Assembly (NCBI RefSeq): GCF_031450805.1
Contig: NZ_JARTVY010000001.1
Location: 1,984,001 to 2,048,000, forward strand
DNA from: Caballeronia sp031450805
GTDB lineage: Bacteria; Pseudomonadota; Gammaproteobacteria; Burkholderiales; Burkholderiaceae
Direction: 5' to 3'
Length of the DNA: 64,000 nt
Part shown: positions 30,998 to 38,224 of the stretch, in pieces
How the letters are laid out: each line of letters begins with the position of its first letter
Numbering within the stretch: the first letter of the stretch is position 1
Translations under genes and position numbers: made by a program
The notes under the pieces: model-generated
The model's input: only the letters and a program-made list of their open reading frames with translations
Database searches by the model: none
Told to the model about the DNA's origin: nothing

Positions 30998-31008
30998 ACG
31001 CCGCCGGC

Positions 31009-31854
31009 TCAGTCCGCGCGGTGCTCCAGCTTGAACGATGCGTTCGCGTCCTGCCCCAGCACATCGACCAGGTAGGGCAGCGCGCCCTTGAGTTCGCTCG
31101 CCAGCTTGTACGGCGGATTCAGGATGAACATGCCGCTGCCGAAGAGACCGAAACCGTCCGCCGGCGGCGCCTTGATCGTCAGCGAGGCGTGCAGCCATCC
31201 GTTCGGCTGAATGGCCTTCAACTGTTCCGCGAAGCGCTGCGACTCCAAACGCGCGACCTGCGGGTACCACACCGCGTAGGTGCCCGTCGCGAACCGCTTC
31301 AGCGATTCCTCGAGACACGTCAGCGTGCGCGCGTAATCGCGCTTGTCCTCATACGACGGATCAATCAACACCAGCGCACGGCGCGGGGGCGGCGGAAGAA
31401 GCGCCTTGATGCCGTCGAAGCCGTCGCCGTCGTAGATCATGGCGCGGCGGCCGGCATCGCGAAAATTGTGGCGCAGCACGTCGATCTCCGTGCTGTGCAG
31501 TTCGAAGAGCCGCATGCGGTCCTGCTCGCGCATCGCGCGCCACGCCAGGTACGGCGAGCCGGGATAAAAGCGCAAGCCGCCGTCCGGATTCAACGCCCGT
31601 ACTTCGTCGACGTAATCCGAAAGCAGTGCGGGCAGATCCGTGCGGTCCCACAGCCGCGCGATGCCGGTTTCGTACTCGGCGTTCTTGGCCGCGAAGCCTT
31701 CGGTGAGCGCGTACACGCCCGCGCCCGAATGAGTGTCGATGTACCAGTACGACTTGTCCTTGAGGCCCAGATAACGAAGCATTTGAATGACGATCGCGTG
31801 CTTCAGCACGTCGGCGTGATTGCCGGCATGAAAGGCGTGGCGGTAACTGAGCAT
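31009..31854 (-). CDS. rlmJ: 23S rRNA (adenine(2030)-N(6))-methyltransferase RlmJ
   Basis: A 281-residue SAM-dependent methyltransferase. It starts MLSYRHAFHAGNHADVLKH, the hallmark N-terminus of the RlmJ/YhiR family. YIDTHSGAGVYAL is the SAM-binding motif near residue 40. The catalytic motif for N6-adenine methylation appears as LVLIDPSYEDKRDY. In E. coli it modifies A2030 of 23S rRNA. Length matches the family. It is divergent from the hydroxybutyrate dehydrogenase gene across a 253-base gap that holds two palindrome copies. Confidence 0.93.
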   Translation of the reverse strand: MLSYRHAFHAGNHADVLKHAIVIQMLRYLGLKDKSYWYIDTHSGAGVYALTEGFAAKNAEYETGIARLWDRTDLPALLSDYVDEVRALNPDGGLRFYPGSPYLAWRAMREQDRMRLFELHSTEIDVLRHNFRDAGRRAMIYDGDGFDGIKALLPPPPRRALVLIDPSYEDKRDYARTLTCLEESLKRFATGTYAVWYPQVARLESQRFAEQLKAIQPNGWLHASLTIKAPPADGFGLFGSGMFILNPPYKLASELKGALPYLVDVLGQDANASFKLEHRAD

Positions 31855-31991
31855 GGCGAATGGCGCCTGAAATGAGAGCTAAACAGCCGATTGTAGCGGA
31901 GCATGTGCGACCGGCTTACGGGTTGATACGCTGGTGCGGCGCACCACGGCGTTCATGCACAATAGCCGGTCCCGGCCGCGCGTAGTAGTCA

Positions 31992-32006
31992 GCCGAACGG
32001 CATAGG
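31992..32006. promoter_or_regulatory. half palindrome, candidate operator (copy 2)
   Basis: GCCGAACGGCATAGG is the right half of CCTATGCCG-AA-CGGCATAGG, located 138 bases before the rlmJ start on the divergent side. It pairs in logic with copy 3, centred 47 bases away, which carries the left half. Confidence 0.4.
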
Positions 32007-32033
32007 CGGTGTCGCATGCATCGCTCAATTGGT

Positions 32034-32047
32034 CCTATGCCGAACGG
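32034..32047. promoter_or_regulatory. half palindrome, candidate operator (copy 3)
   Basis: CCTATGCCGAACGG is the left half of the same element, 61 bases before the hydroxybutyrate dehydrogenase start. The right flank ACAGC departs from the palindrome. Confidence 0.4.
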
Positions 32048-32107
32048 ACAGCTTGATGGGCCGCTGCATCGCGTGTTGTCATTCAGTCATCCGACAAGGA
32101 GATTCGC

Positions 32108-32902
32108 ATGTCACAGAACGGTAAGCTCGACGGCAAGACGGCGGTAGTAACGGGCGCGGCGAGCGGCATCGGCCGCGCGATCGCTTTTACGCTCGCCGAG
32201 GCAGGCGCGGCGGTCGCGATCGCCGATCTGAATCAGGCCGGCGCGGATGCCGTCGCCGCCGAGATTCGCGGGAAAGGCGGCAAGGCGGTCGGCATTGCGA
32301 TGGACGTCACCGACGAACAAGCCGTCGATAGCGGCATCGACCGCGTCGCGGCGGAGCTGGGCTCGGTGGACATTCTCGTATCGAACGCGGGGATTCAGAT
32401 CGTCAATCCGATCGAGAGCTACGCCTACGCCGACTGGAAGAAAATGATGGCGATCCACGTCGACGGGGCGTTTCTGACCACCCGCGCCGCGCTGCGACAC
32501 ATGTACAAGGACGACCGCGGCGGCGTAGTCATCTACATGGGATCGGTGCATTCGCAGGAGGCGTCACCGCTCAAGTCGGCTTACGTCACGGCCAAGCACG
32601 GTCTGCTGGGGCTCTCACGCGTGCTGGCGAAGGAGGGCGCGAAGCATAACGTCCGCTCGCATGTTGTCTGTCCCTGGTTCGTGCGCACGCCGCTCGTCGA
32701 CAAGCAGATTCCCGAGCAGGCGAAGGAGCTGGGCATCAGCGAGGAAGAAGTCATTCGCCGCGTAATGCTGGGCGGCACGGTAGACGGCGTGTTCACCACG
32801 GTCGACGACGTCGCGCAGACGGTGCTCTTCCTGTCCGCGTTCGAAACGGCGGCGCTGACGGGGCAGTCGTTTGTCGTCAGTCACGGCTGGCACATGCAAT
32901 AA
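32108..32902 (+). CDS. 3-hydroxybutyrate dehydrogenase (short-chain dehydrogenase)
   Basis: A 264-residue classical SDR. The cofactor motif is VVTGAASGIGRAIAFTL (TGxxxGxG, residues about 14-30). NAG is in VSNAGIQIV, the catalytic Ser in YMGSVHSQ and YxxxK in SAYVTAKHGLLG. The C-terminal GQSFVVSHGWHMQ is close to the end seen in bacterial D-3-hydroxybutyrate dehydrogenases (usually ending in DGGW). The reaction would interconvert 3-hydroxybutyrate and acetoacetate in polyhydroxybutyrate turnover. It has CAAGGAG upstream of the ATG and is followed after 11 bases by a patatin gene, an arrangement I recall from Burkholderia. Confidence 0.82.
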   Translation: MSQNGKLDGKTAVVTGAASGIGRAIAFTLAEAGAAVAIADLNQAGADAVAAEIRGKGGKAVGIAMDVTDEQAVDSGIDRVAAELGSVDILVSNAGIQIVNPIESYAYADWKKMMAIHVDGAFLTTRAALRHMYKDDRGGVVIYMGSVHSQEASPLKSAYVTAKHGLLGLSRVLAKEGAKHNVRSHVVCPWFVRTPLVDKQIPEQAKELGISEEEVIRRVMLGGTVDGVFTTVDDVAQTVLFLSAFETAALTGQSFVVSHGWHMQ

Positions 32903-32913
32903 GGGGGCGCGTC

Positions 32914-34131
32914 GTGGCAGACATGGAACCGCTCACCGAGAACCAAACCGCGCCCGCTGCGCACAGCAAGCCGGCCCCTGACAAGCGCATCGCGTTGCCC
33001 CCGTACGAGACGATCGCGCTCATGCTGCAGGGCGGCGGCGCACTCGGCGCGTATCAGGCCGGCGTCTATCAGGGGCTGCACGAGGCGGATATCCATCCGA
33101 ACTGGATCGCCGGCATTTCGATCGGCGCGCTGAATACGGCGATCATCGCGGGCAATGCGCCGGAGAATCGCGCGACGCGTCTGCTGGAGTTCTGGGAAAC
33201 GATCTGTCAGCCGGCCTTCGGCTTTCCGTTGCCCGCGTTCGCGGAGCGCGCGTTGTTCGAGTCGCCCGACGAAATCCGAAAGGCATTCACCGCCCTCCAG
33301 GCGGTCGGGGCGCTCGTGGAAGGGCAGAAAGACTTCTTCGTGCCGCGCTTCCCGCCGCCGTCTCCGCTGGCCGCCGGTTCGCCGCAAACCGCCAGCTACT
33401 ACGACACGACGCCGCTAAAAGCCACGCTCGAGCGCCTCTGCGACTTCGATCGAATCAACTCGGGCGAGACACGCGTGTCGGTTGGCGCGGTCAACGTCGG
33501 CACGGGCAACTTCGCCTATTTCGACAACACGCAGATGAAGCTGCGCGTCGAGCACTTCATGGCTTCGGGTGCGCTGCCGCCCGGCTTCGCGGCGGTCGAA
33601 ATCGACGGCCAGTTCTACTGGGACGGCGGCCTCATGTCGAACACACCCTTGTACGAGATCGCGCAGGCTACGCCGCGCCGCGATACGCTCGGCTTTCAGG
33701 TCGACCTGTGGAGCGCGCGGGGACCGGTGCCGGACAGCATCGTCGATGTGATGGGCCGCGTGAAAGACGTGCAGTATTCGAGCCGCACGCGACTCGTGAC
33801 CGATCAGATGCAGCGCGCACAGCGGTACCGCAACGTGCTGCAGCACGTGCTCGATCTCGTTCCCGAAGAGGTCCGCAAGAACGACGAATGGTGCCGCCGA
33901 GCCGCGGAACTCGCGTGCTCCAAGCGCTATAACATCATCCATCTGATCTACCGCCAGAAAGAGTACGAGGGACATTACAAGGACTACCAGTTCGGCCTGT
34001 CGACCATGCGCGAACACTGGGAAAGCGGGCTCACGGATATCCGCCGCACGCTCGCTCGTCGGGACTGGCTCGAAATGCCGAACGGCGAAGCGCGGTTCGT
34101 CACCCACGACATCCACCGCGAGGAACGCTGA
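32914..34131 (+). CDS. patatin-like phospholipase with DUF3734 C-terminal region
   Basis: A 405-residue cytosolic acyl hydrolase. The oxyanion glycine loop is LMLQGGGALGAYQAGVYQGL (about residue 35), the nucleophile elbow is GISIGALN (GxSxG), and the catalytic Asp lies in WDGGLMSNTP. The C-terminal third, including HLIYRQKEYEGHYKDYQF, matches the DUF3734 extension. I used the GTG at 32914, which follows AAGGGGGCG; the ATG at 32923 is also possible. Coupling with 3-hydroxybutyrate dehydrogenase suggests a role in lipid or polyhydroxyalkanoate turnover, which is inference. Confidence 0.87.
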   Translation: MADMEPLTENQTAPAAHSKPAPDKRIALPPYETIALMLQGGGALGAYQAGVYQGLHEADIHPNWIAGISIGALNTAIIAGNAPENRATRLLEFWETICQPAFGFPLPAFAERALFESPDEIRKAFTALQAVGALVEGQKDFFVPRFPPPSPLAAGSPQTASYYDTTPLKATLERLCDFDRINSGETRVSVGAVNVGTGNFAYFDNTQMKLRVEHFMASGALPPGFAAVEIDGQFYWDGGLMSNTPLYEIAQATPRRDTLGFQVDLWSARGPVPDSIVDVMGRVKDVQYSSRTRLVTDQMQRAQRYRNVLQHVLDLVPEEVRKNDEWCRRAAELACSKRYNIIHLIYRQKEYEGHYKDYQFGLSTMREHWESGLTDIRRTLARRDWLEMPNGEARFVTHDIHREER

Positions 34132-34220
34132 TTCGCCGAACCGGCCGTCCCGGCGCGTTTTGTCACCACTTTGTATAATCCGACCGCGCCGCCCCCATCG
34201 TTCTTCACGTTCTCGTCCCG

Positions 34221-34703
34221 ATGAATTCGATCGCTGTCTGCTTCGTCTGTCTCGGCAACATCTGCCGGTCTCCCAGCGCGGAAGCGGTCATGCGCGAACT
34301 GGTCGCGCAGGCCAGGCTCGCGGACCGGATCATCATCGATTCGGCGGGCACGGGGGACTGGCACATCGGCCAGCCTCCGGATGAGCGCGCCCAGCGCGCG
34401 GCGAAGAAACGCGGCTACGACTTGTCCAGCCTGCGAGGCCGTCAGGTCGCGGCGGACGATTTCGCGCGCTTCGACCTCTTCATCGTCATGGACGACGCGA
34501 ACGCGTCGGCGCTCGCCTCGGTCTGTCCGCCGGAGCACCGGGACAAGATTCGTCTGCTGATGGAATTCGCCACGCTCGATGACAGCCGCGTCGTGGTCGA
34601 TCCGTACTTCGGCGGCGAGGAAGGCTTCGAGCGCGTGCTCGATCAGTGCGAAGACGCGTGCGCGGGCTTGCTCAAGACGTTGCGCGCGCAGCTGATGGCG
34701 TGA
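34221..34703 (+). CDS. low-molecular-weight protein tyrosine phosphatase
   Basis: A 160-residue phosphatase. The P-loop is CFVCLGNICRSPSAE (CX5RS) near the N-terminus and the general-acid Asp lies in VVDPYFGG near residue 135. SAGTGDWHIGQPPDERA is the usual second family segment. It would dephosphorylate protein tyrosines. No tyrosine kinase or capsule genes are near, which argues against a polysaccharide-export role. It ends 142 bases before iscR. Confidence 0.9.
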   Translation: MNSIAVCFVCLGNICRSPSAEAVMRELVAQARLADRIIIDSAGTGDWHIGQPPDERAQRAAKKRGYDLSSLRGRQVAADDFARFDLFIVMDDANASALASVCPPEHRDKIRLLMEFATLDDSRVVVDPYFGGEEGFERVLDQCEDACAGLLKTLRAQLMA

Positions 34704-34775
34704 ACGGGCGCGAGCCGACGCGGCAGAAAGCAGCGGGCGAAAAATCCCCTTAAACCGCTACATATTTCGCCCCAG

Positions 34776-34800
34776 ATACTTGACTAAAACTGTGGGCTAT
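34776..34800 (+). promoter_or_regulatory. IscR type 1 site, upstream copy, with -35 element
   Basis: The 25-base site starts ATACTTGACT, has the A-rich centre AAAA and ends CTGTGGGCTAT, in the pattern of E. coli type 1 sites bound by [2Fe-2S]-IscR. It contains TTGACT (34780-34785), which with TATACT (34802-34807) 16 bases on forms the likely isc promoter. Confidence 0.82.
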
Positions 34801-34802
34801 TT

Positions 34803-34827
34803 ATACTTGACGAAAATCATCGAGTAT
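34803..34827 (+). promoter_or_regulatory. IscR type 1 site, downstream copy
   Basis: A second 25-base copy begins ATACTTGACG, continues AAAATCATCG and ends AGTAT, exactly 27 bases after the first. It covers the proposed -10 and start site, 18 bases before the iscR ATG, so IscR binding would shut off the operon. Confidence 0.82.
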
Positions 34828-34845
34828 TAGCGTTAGCCCCCAATT

Positions 34846-35373
34846 ATGAGACTCACCACGAAAGGCCGTTTCGCCGTCACGGCGATGATCGACCTGGCGT
34901 TGCGCCAGGAGCAGGGCCCGGTGACGCTGGCAGGCATCAGTCAGCGCCAGCGCATCTCGCTTTCCTACCTCGAACAACTGTTCGGCAAGCTGCGGCGCCA
35001 TGAGATCGTCGAATCGGTACGCGGTCCGGGTGGCGGGTACAACCTCGCGCGCCGCGCGGAAAACGTCACCGTGGCCGACATCATCATCGCGGTCGACGAG
35101 CCGATCGACGCCACGCAGTGCGGCGGCAAGGGCGCGTGCGAAGGCACGAAGCAGCACGACGGCCACTGCATGACGCACGAGCTGTGGGCGACGCTCAATC
35201 AGAAGATGGTCGAGTACCTCGATTCCGTCTCGCTGAAAGACCTGGTCGACCAGCAGCGCGCCCGCGAAGGTTCCGCGGCGGTGTTGCGCGACCGGCGCGC
35301 CGAGCCGGCCGGCGTCGAGGCCGCGCGTGTCGTGCCCAAGGGCCCGAATTCCATTTTCAATCTGGCCGGATGA
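34846..35373 (+). CDS. iscR: Fe-S cluster assembly transcriptional regulator IscR
   Basis: A 175-residue Rrf2-family repressor. The winged helix-turn-helix covers MRLTTKGRFAVTAMIDLAL to VESVRGPGGGYNLAR. The [2Fe-2S] ligands are in QCGGKGACEGTKQHDGHC near residues 92-108, with the expected three Cys plus a His region. When loaded with a cluster it represses the isc operon through the two type 1 boxes just upstream. The C-terminal tail after residue 140 is longer than needed and probably disordered. Confidence 0.95.
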   Translation: MRLTTKGRFAVTAMIDLALRQEQGPVTLAGISQRQRISLSYLEQLFGKLRRHEIVESVRGPGGGYNLARRAENVTVADIIIAVDEPIDATQCGGKGACEGTKQHDGHCMTHELWATLNQKMVEYLDSVSLKDLVDQQRAREGSAAVLRDRRAEPAGVEAARVVPKGPNSIFNLAG

Positions 35374-35458
35374 TCTGCGCCGCCGCGCGAAGCCGGCAAC
35401 GGCGGCGCGGCAGGCAGCGGCCTGGCAGACGATTAGACCGATTATCCCGGAGCGACTG

Positions 35459-36682
35459 ATGAATAACGATATTCCCCACCTGCCCATTTACATGGACTAC
35501 AGCGCGACGACGCCGATCGATCCGCGCGTGGTGGACAAGATGATTCCGTATCTTCGCGAGCAGTTCGGCAATCCGGCCTCGCGCAGCCACCAGTACGGCT
35601 GGGACGCGGAGCGTGCGGTCGAGGAAGCGCGCGAGAACGTCGCGGCGCTCGTCAACGCCGACCCGCGCGAAATCATCTGGACTTCGGGTGCGACGGAATC
35701 GGACAACCTCGCCATCAAGGGCGCGGCGCACTTCTACAAGAGCAAGGGCAAGCACATCATCACCGTGAAGACGGAGCACAAGGCCGTGCTCGACACCACG
35801 CGTGAGCTGGAGCGCGAAGGCTACGAAGTCACGTATCTGGATGTGAAGGACGACGGTCTCATCGACCTGGAAAAGCTGAAGGCGGCCATTCGGCCGGACA
35901 CGATCCTGGTCTCGGTGATGAGCGTGAACAATGAGATCGGCGTGATTCAGGACATCGAGGCGATCGGTGAGATCACGCGTGCGAAGGGCATCATTTTTCA
36001 CGTCGATGCCGCGCAGGCCACCGGCAAGATCGAAATCGACCTGCAAAAGCTGAAGGTCGATCTGATGTCGTTCTCGGCGCACAAGACGTATGGCCCGAAG
36101 GGCATCGGCGCGCTGTACGTGCGCCGCAAGCCGCGCGTGCGCATCGAAGCGCAGATGCACGGCGGCGGCCACGAGCGCGGCATGCGTTCGGGTACGCTCG
36201 CGACGCATCAGATCGTCGGCATGGGCGAGGCGTTCCGCATCGCGCGCGAGGAAATGGCGACCGAAAACGAGCGCATCCGCATGCTGCGCGACCGGCTGCT
36301 GAAGGGCCTGCAGGATATCGAAGAGGTGTACGTCAACGGCGACATGGAGCGCCGTGTGCCGCACAACCTCAATATCAGCTTCAACTTCGTCGAAGGCGAA
36401 TCGCTGATCATGGCGGTGAAGGATGTCGCGGTGTCGTCGGGATCGGCGTGCACGTCGGCCTCGCTGGAGCCGTCGTATGTGCTGCGTGCGCTCGGCCGCA
36501 ACGACGAACTCGCGCACAGCTCGATCCGCTTCACGGTCGGCCGCTTCACGACCGAGCAGGACGTCGATTACGTCATCAACCTGCTCAAGAACAAGATCGC
36601 GAAACTGCGCGATCTGTCGCCGCTCTGGGAAATGCACAAGGACGGCATCGACATTTCGACCATCCAGTGGGCGGCGCACTGA
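35459..36682 (+). CDS. iscS: cysteine desulfurase IscS
   Basis: A 407-residue PLP enzyme that takes sulfur from cysteine. It starts MNNDIPHLPIYMDYSATTP. HVDAAQATGKIEID and SFSAHKTYGPKGIGALYV carry the PLP-binding Lys, and SSGSACTSASLEPSYVL contains the active-site Cys on its flexible loop. The C-terminus ends SPLWEMHKDGIDISTIQWAAH, as expected for IscU binding. It is the second gene of the isc operon; GGAGCG precedes the ATG at 35459. Confidence 0.97.
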   Translation: MNNDIPHLPIYMDYSATTPIDPRVVDKMIPYLREQFGNPASRSHQYGWDAERAVEEARENVAALVNADPREIIWTSGATESDNLAIKGAAHFYKSKGKHIITVKTEHKAVLDTTRELEREGYEVTYLDVKDDGLIDLEKLKAAIRPDTILVSVMSVNNEIGVIQDIEAIGEITRAKGIIFHVDAAQATGKIEIDLQKLKVDLMSFSAHKTYGPKGIGALYVRRKPRVRIEAQMHGGGHERGMRSGTLATHQIVGMGEAFRIAREEMATENERIRMLRDRLLKGLQDIEEVYVNGDMERRVPHNLNISFNFVEGESLIMAVKDVAVSSGSACTSASLEPSYVLRALGRNDELAHSSIRFTVGRFTTEQDVDYVINLLKNKIAKLRDLSPLWEMHKDGIDISTIQWAAH

Positions 36683-36718
36683 GCGACGCGCGTCATCGAA
36701 TAAAGGAGAGTTTGAATC

Positions 36719-37147
36719 ATGGCTTATAGCGACAAGGTTCTGGACCACTACGAAAACCCGCGTAACGTCGGCTCGTTCTCGAAAGACGACGACACGGTCG
36801 GCACCGGCATGGTCGGCGCGCCCGCTTGCGGCGATGTGATGAAGCTGCAGATCCGTGTCGGCGCGGACGGCGTGATCGAAGACGCGAAGTTCAAGACGTA
36901 CGGCTGCGGTTCGGCGATCGCGTCGAGCTCGCTCGTCACCGAATGGGTGAAGGGCAAGACGCTGGACGAGGCGATGTCGATCAAGAACACGCAGATCGCC
37001 GAGGAACTGGCGCTGCCGCCGGTGAAGATCCACTGCTCGATCCTCGCGGAAGACGCGATCAAGGCAGCGGTCGCCGACTACAAGCAGCGTCACGGCGCGG
37101 CCGCTCCGCAAGCGCAGGAAGCGCAAGCGAAGCAACAGGCAGCGTAA
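36719..37147 (+). CDS. iscU: Fe-S cluster scaffold protein IscU
   Basis: A 142-residue scaffold. The cluster ligands are in GAPACGDVMKLQI (Cys and the stabilising Asp), YGCGSAIASSS and KIHCSILAED. The HscA-recognition loop is LPPVKIHC, corresponding to LPPVK. The C-terminus carries a short Ala/Gln tail. AAAGGAGAG precedes the ATG. It receives sulfur from IscS and passes clusters to apoproteins with HscA/HscB. Confidence 0.97.
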   Translation: MAYSDKVLDHYENPRNVGSFSKDDDTVGTGMVGAPACGDVMKLQIRVGADGVIEDAKFKTYGCGSAIASSSLVTEWVKGKTLDEAMSIKNTQIAEELALPPVKIHCSILAEDAIKAAVADYKQRHGAAAPQAQEAQAKQQAA

Positions 37148-37254
37148 GCACGCGCACGGGACGGATTTTGAAGCAGGGCAAGGCCGCAGCGGCGCCGCAT
37201 GAACGGCGGCCACGCTGCGAGAAGCGGGATTTGAGCGCGAGAGACGCGAAGACT

Positions 37255-37578
37255 ATGGCAATCACGTTGACGGAGAAGGCGGCACAACACGTGCAGAAGT
37301 ATCTGACGCGGCGCGGCAAGGGCGTCGGCCTGCGCCTGGGCGTACGCACGACGGGCTGCTCGGGTCTGGCTTACAAGCTTGAGTATGTCGATGAACTCGC
37401 ACCGGAAGACATGGTGTTCGAATCGGCCGGCGTGAAGGTCGTGATCGATCCGAAAAGCCTCGCGTATCTCGACGGCACGGAACTCGACTTCGCGCGCGAA
37501 GGGCTGAATGAGGGTTTTCGCTTCAATAATCCGAACGCGAAGGACGAGTGCGGCTGCGGCGAATCGTTCCGCGTATGA
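37255..37578 (+). CDS. iscA: A-type Fe-S carrier IscA
   Basis: A 107-residue A-type carrier with its three conserved cysteines in TTGCSGLAYKL and DECGCGESFRV. It starts at the ATG at 37255 (MAITLTEKAAQHV), 107 bases after iscU. It transfers or supplies iron or clusters downstream of IscU. Length and motifs are typical. Confidence 0.95.
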   Translation: MAITLTEKAAQHVQKYLTRRGKGVGLRLGVRTTGCSGLAYKLEYVDELAPEDMVFESAGVKVVIDPKSLAYLDGTELDFAREGLNEGFRFNNPNAKDECGCGESFRV

Positions 37579-37607
37579 CGCGAGTAACGCCGGCGGTTTC
37601 GGCAAAA

Positions 37608-37630
37608 GAGGCGGCGCGGGCCGCCTTTTT
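37608..37630 (+). terminator. hairpin between iscA and hscB, possible attenuator
   Basis: GGCGGC pairs with GCCGCC around a four-base loop, followed by TTTTT at 37626-37630. Inside the isc operon it would reduce rather than end transcription into hscB-hscA-fdx-iscX. Confidence 0.6.
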
Positions 37631-37660
37631 CATTCGCGTTTCTTGAACACACACTACGTC

Positions 37661-38188
37661 ATGGCCACGCTCACCGACAGTCATTTCGATCTCTTCGACC
37701 TGCCGCAGACGTTCGCCGTCGATCGCCAGAAGCTCGACGACGCCTATCGCACCGTGCAGGCGCAAGTTCATCCCGACCGCTTCGCCGCCGCCGGCGACGC
37801 CCAGCGACGCCTCGCGATGCAATGGGCGACGCGCGCCAACGAGGCGTATCAGACACTGCGCGATCCGCTCAAGCGCGCGCGCTACATGCTGTCGCTGCGC
37901 GGCGTCGATGTCGGCGCGGAAAACAACACGGCGATGGAACCCGCCTTTCTGATGCAGCAGATGGAATGGCGCGAAAATATCGAGGATGCCGCCGCCGCGA
38001 AGAACGTCGGCGCACTCGAGGCGCTGCTCGACGAGTTGCGCGACGAAGAGCGCGTGCGCTTCACGAAGCTCGAAGCGTTGATCGACGGCAAGGCCGATCA
38101 GGCGGCGAGCGAAGCGGTGCGTCAGTTGATGTTCATCGAGCGCGTGGCGCATGAAATCGGCGCGCAGATCGAGCGGCTCGAACACTGA
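37661..38188 (+). CDS. hscB: co-chaperone HscB
   Basis: A 175-residue J-domain protein. It starts MATLTDSHFDLFDLPQTFAV, has the J-domain HPDRF motif near residue 36 and the HscB three-helix C-terminal domain, with AFLMQQMEWRENIEDA contacting IscU. It stimulates the ATPase of HscA, encoded next. The start codon lies 31 bases after the hairpin. Confidence 0.95.
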   Translation: MATLTDSHFDLFDLPQTFAVDRQKLDDAYRTVQAQVHPDRFAAAGDAQRRLAMQWATRANEAYQTLRDPLKRARYMLSLRGVDVGAENNTAMEPAFLMQQMEWRENIEDAAAAKNVGALEALLDELRDEERVRFTKLEALIDGKADQAASEAVRQLMFIERVAHEIGAQIERLEH

Positions 38189-38224
38189 CCAGCACGCGCC
38201 GGATACAACCCCACAAGACCAACG

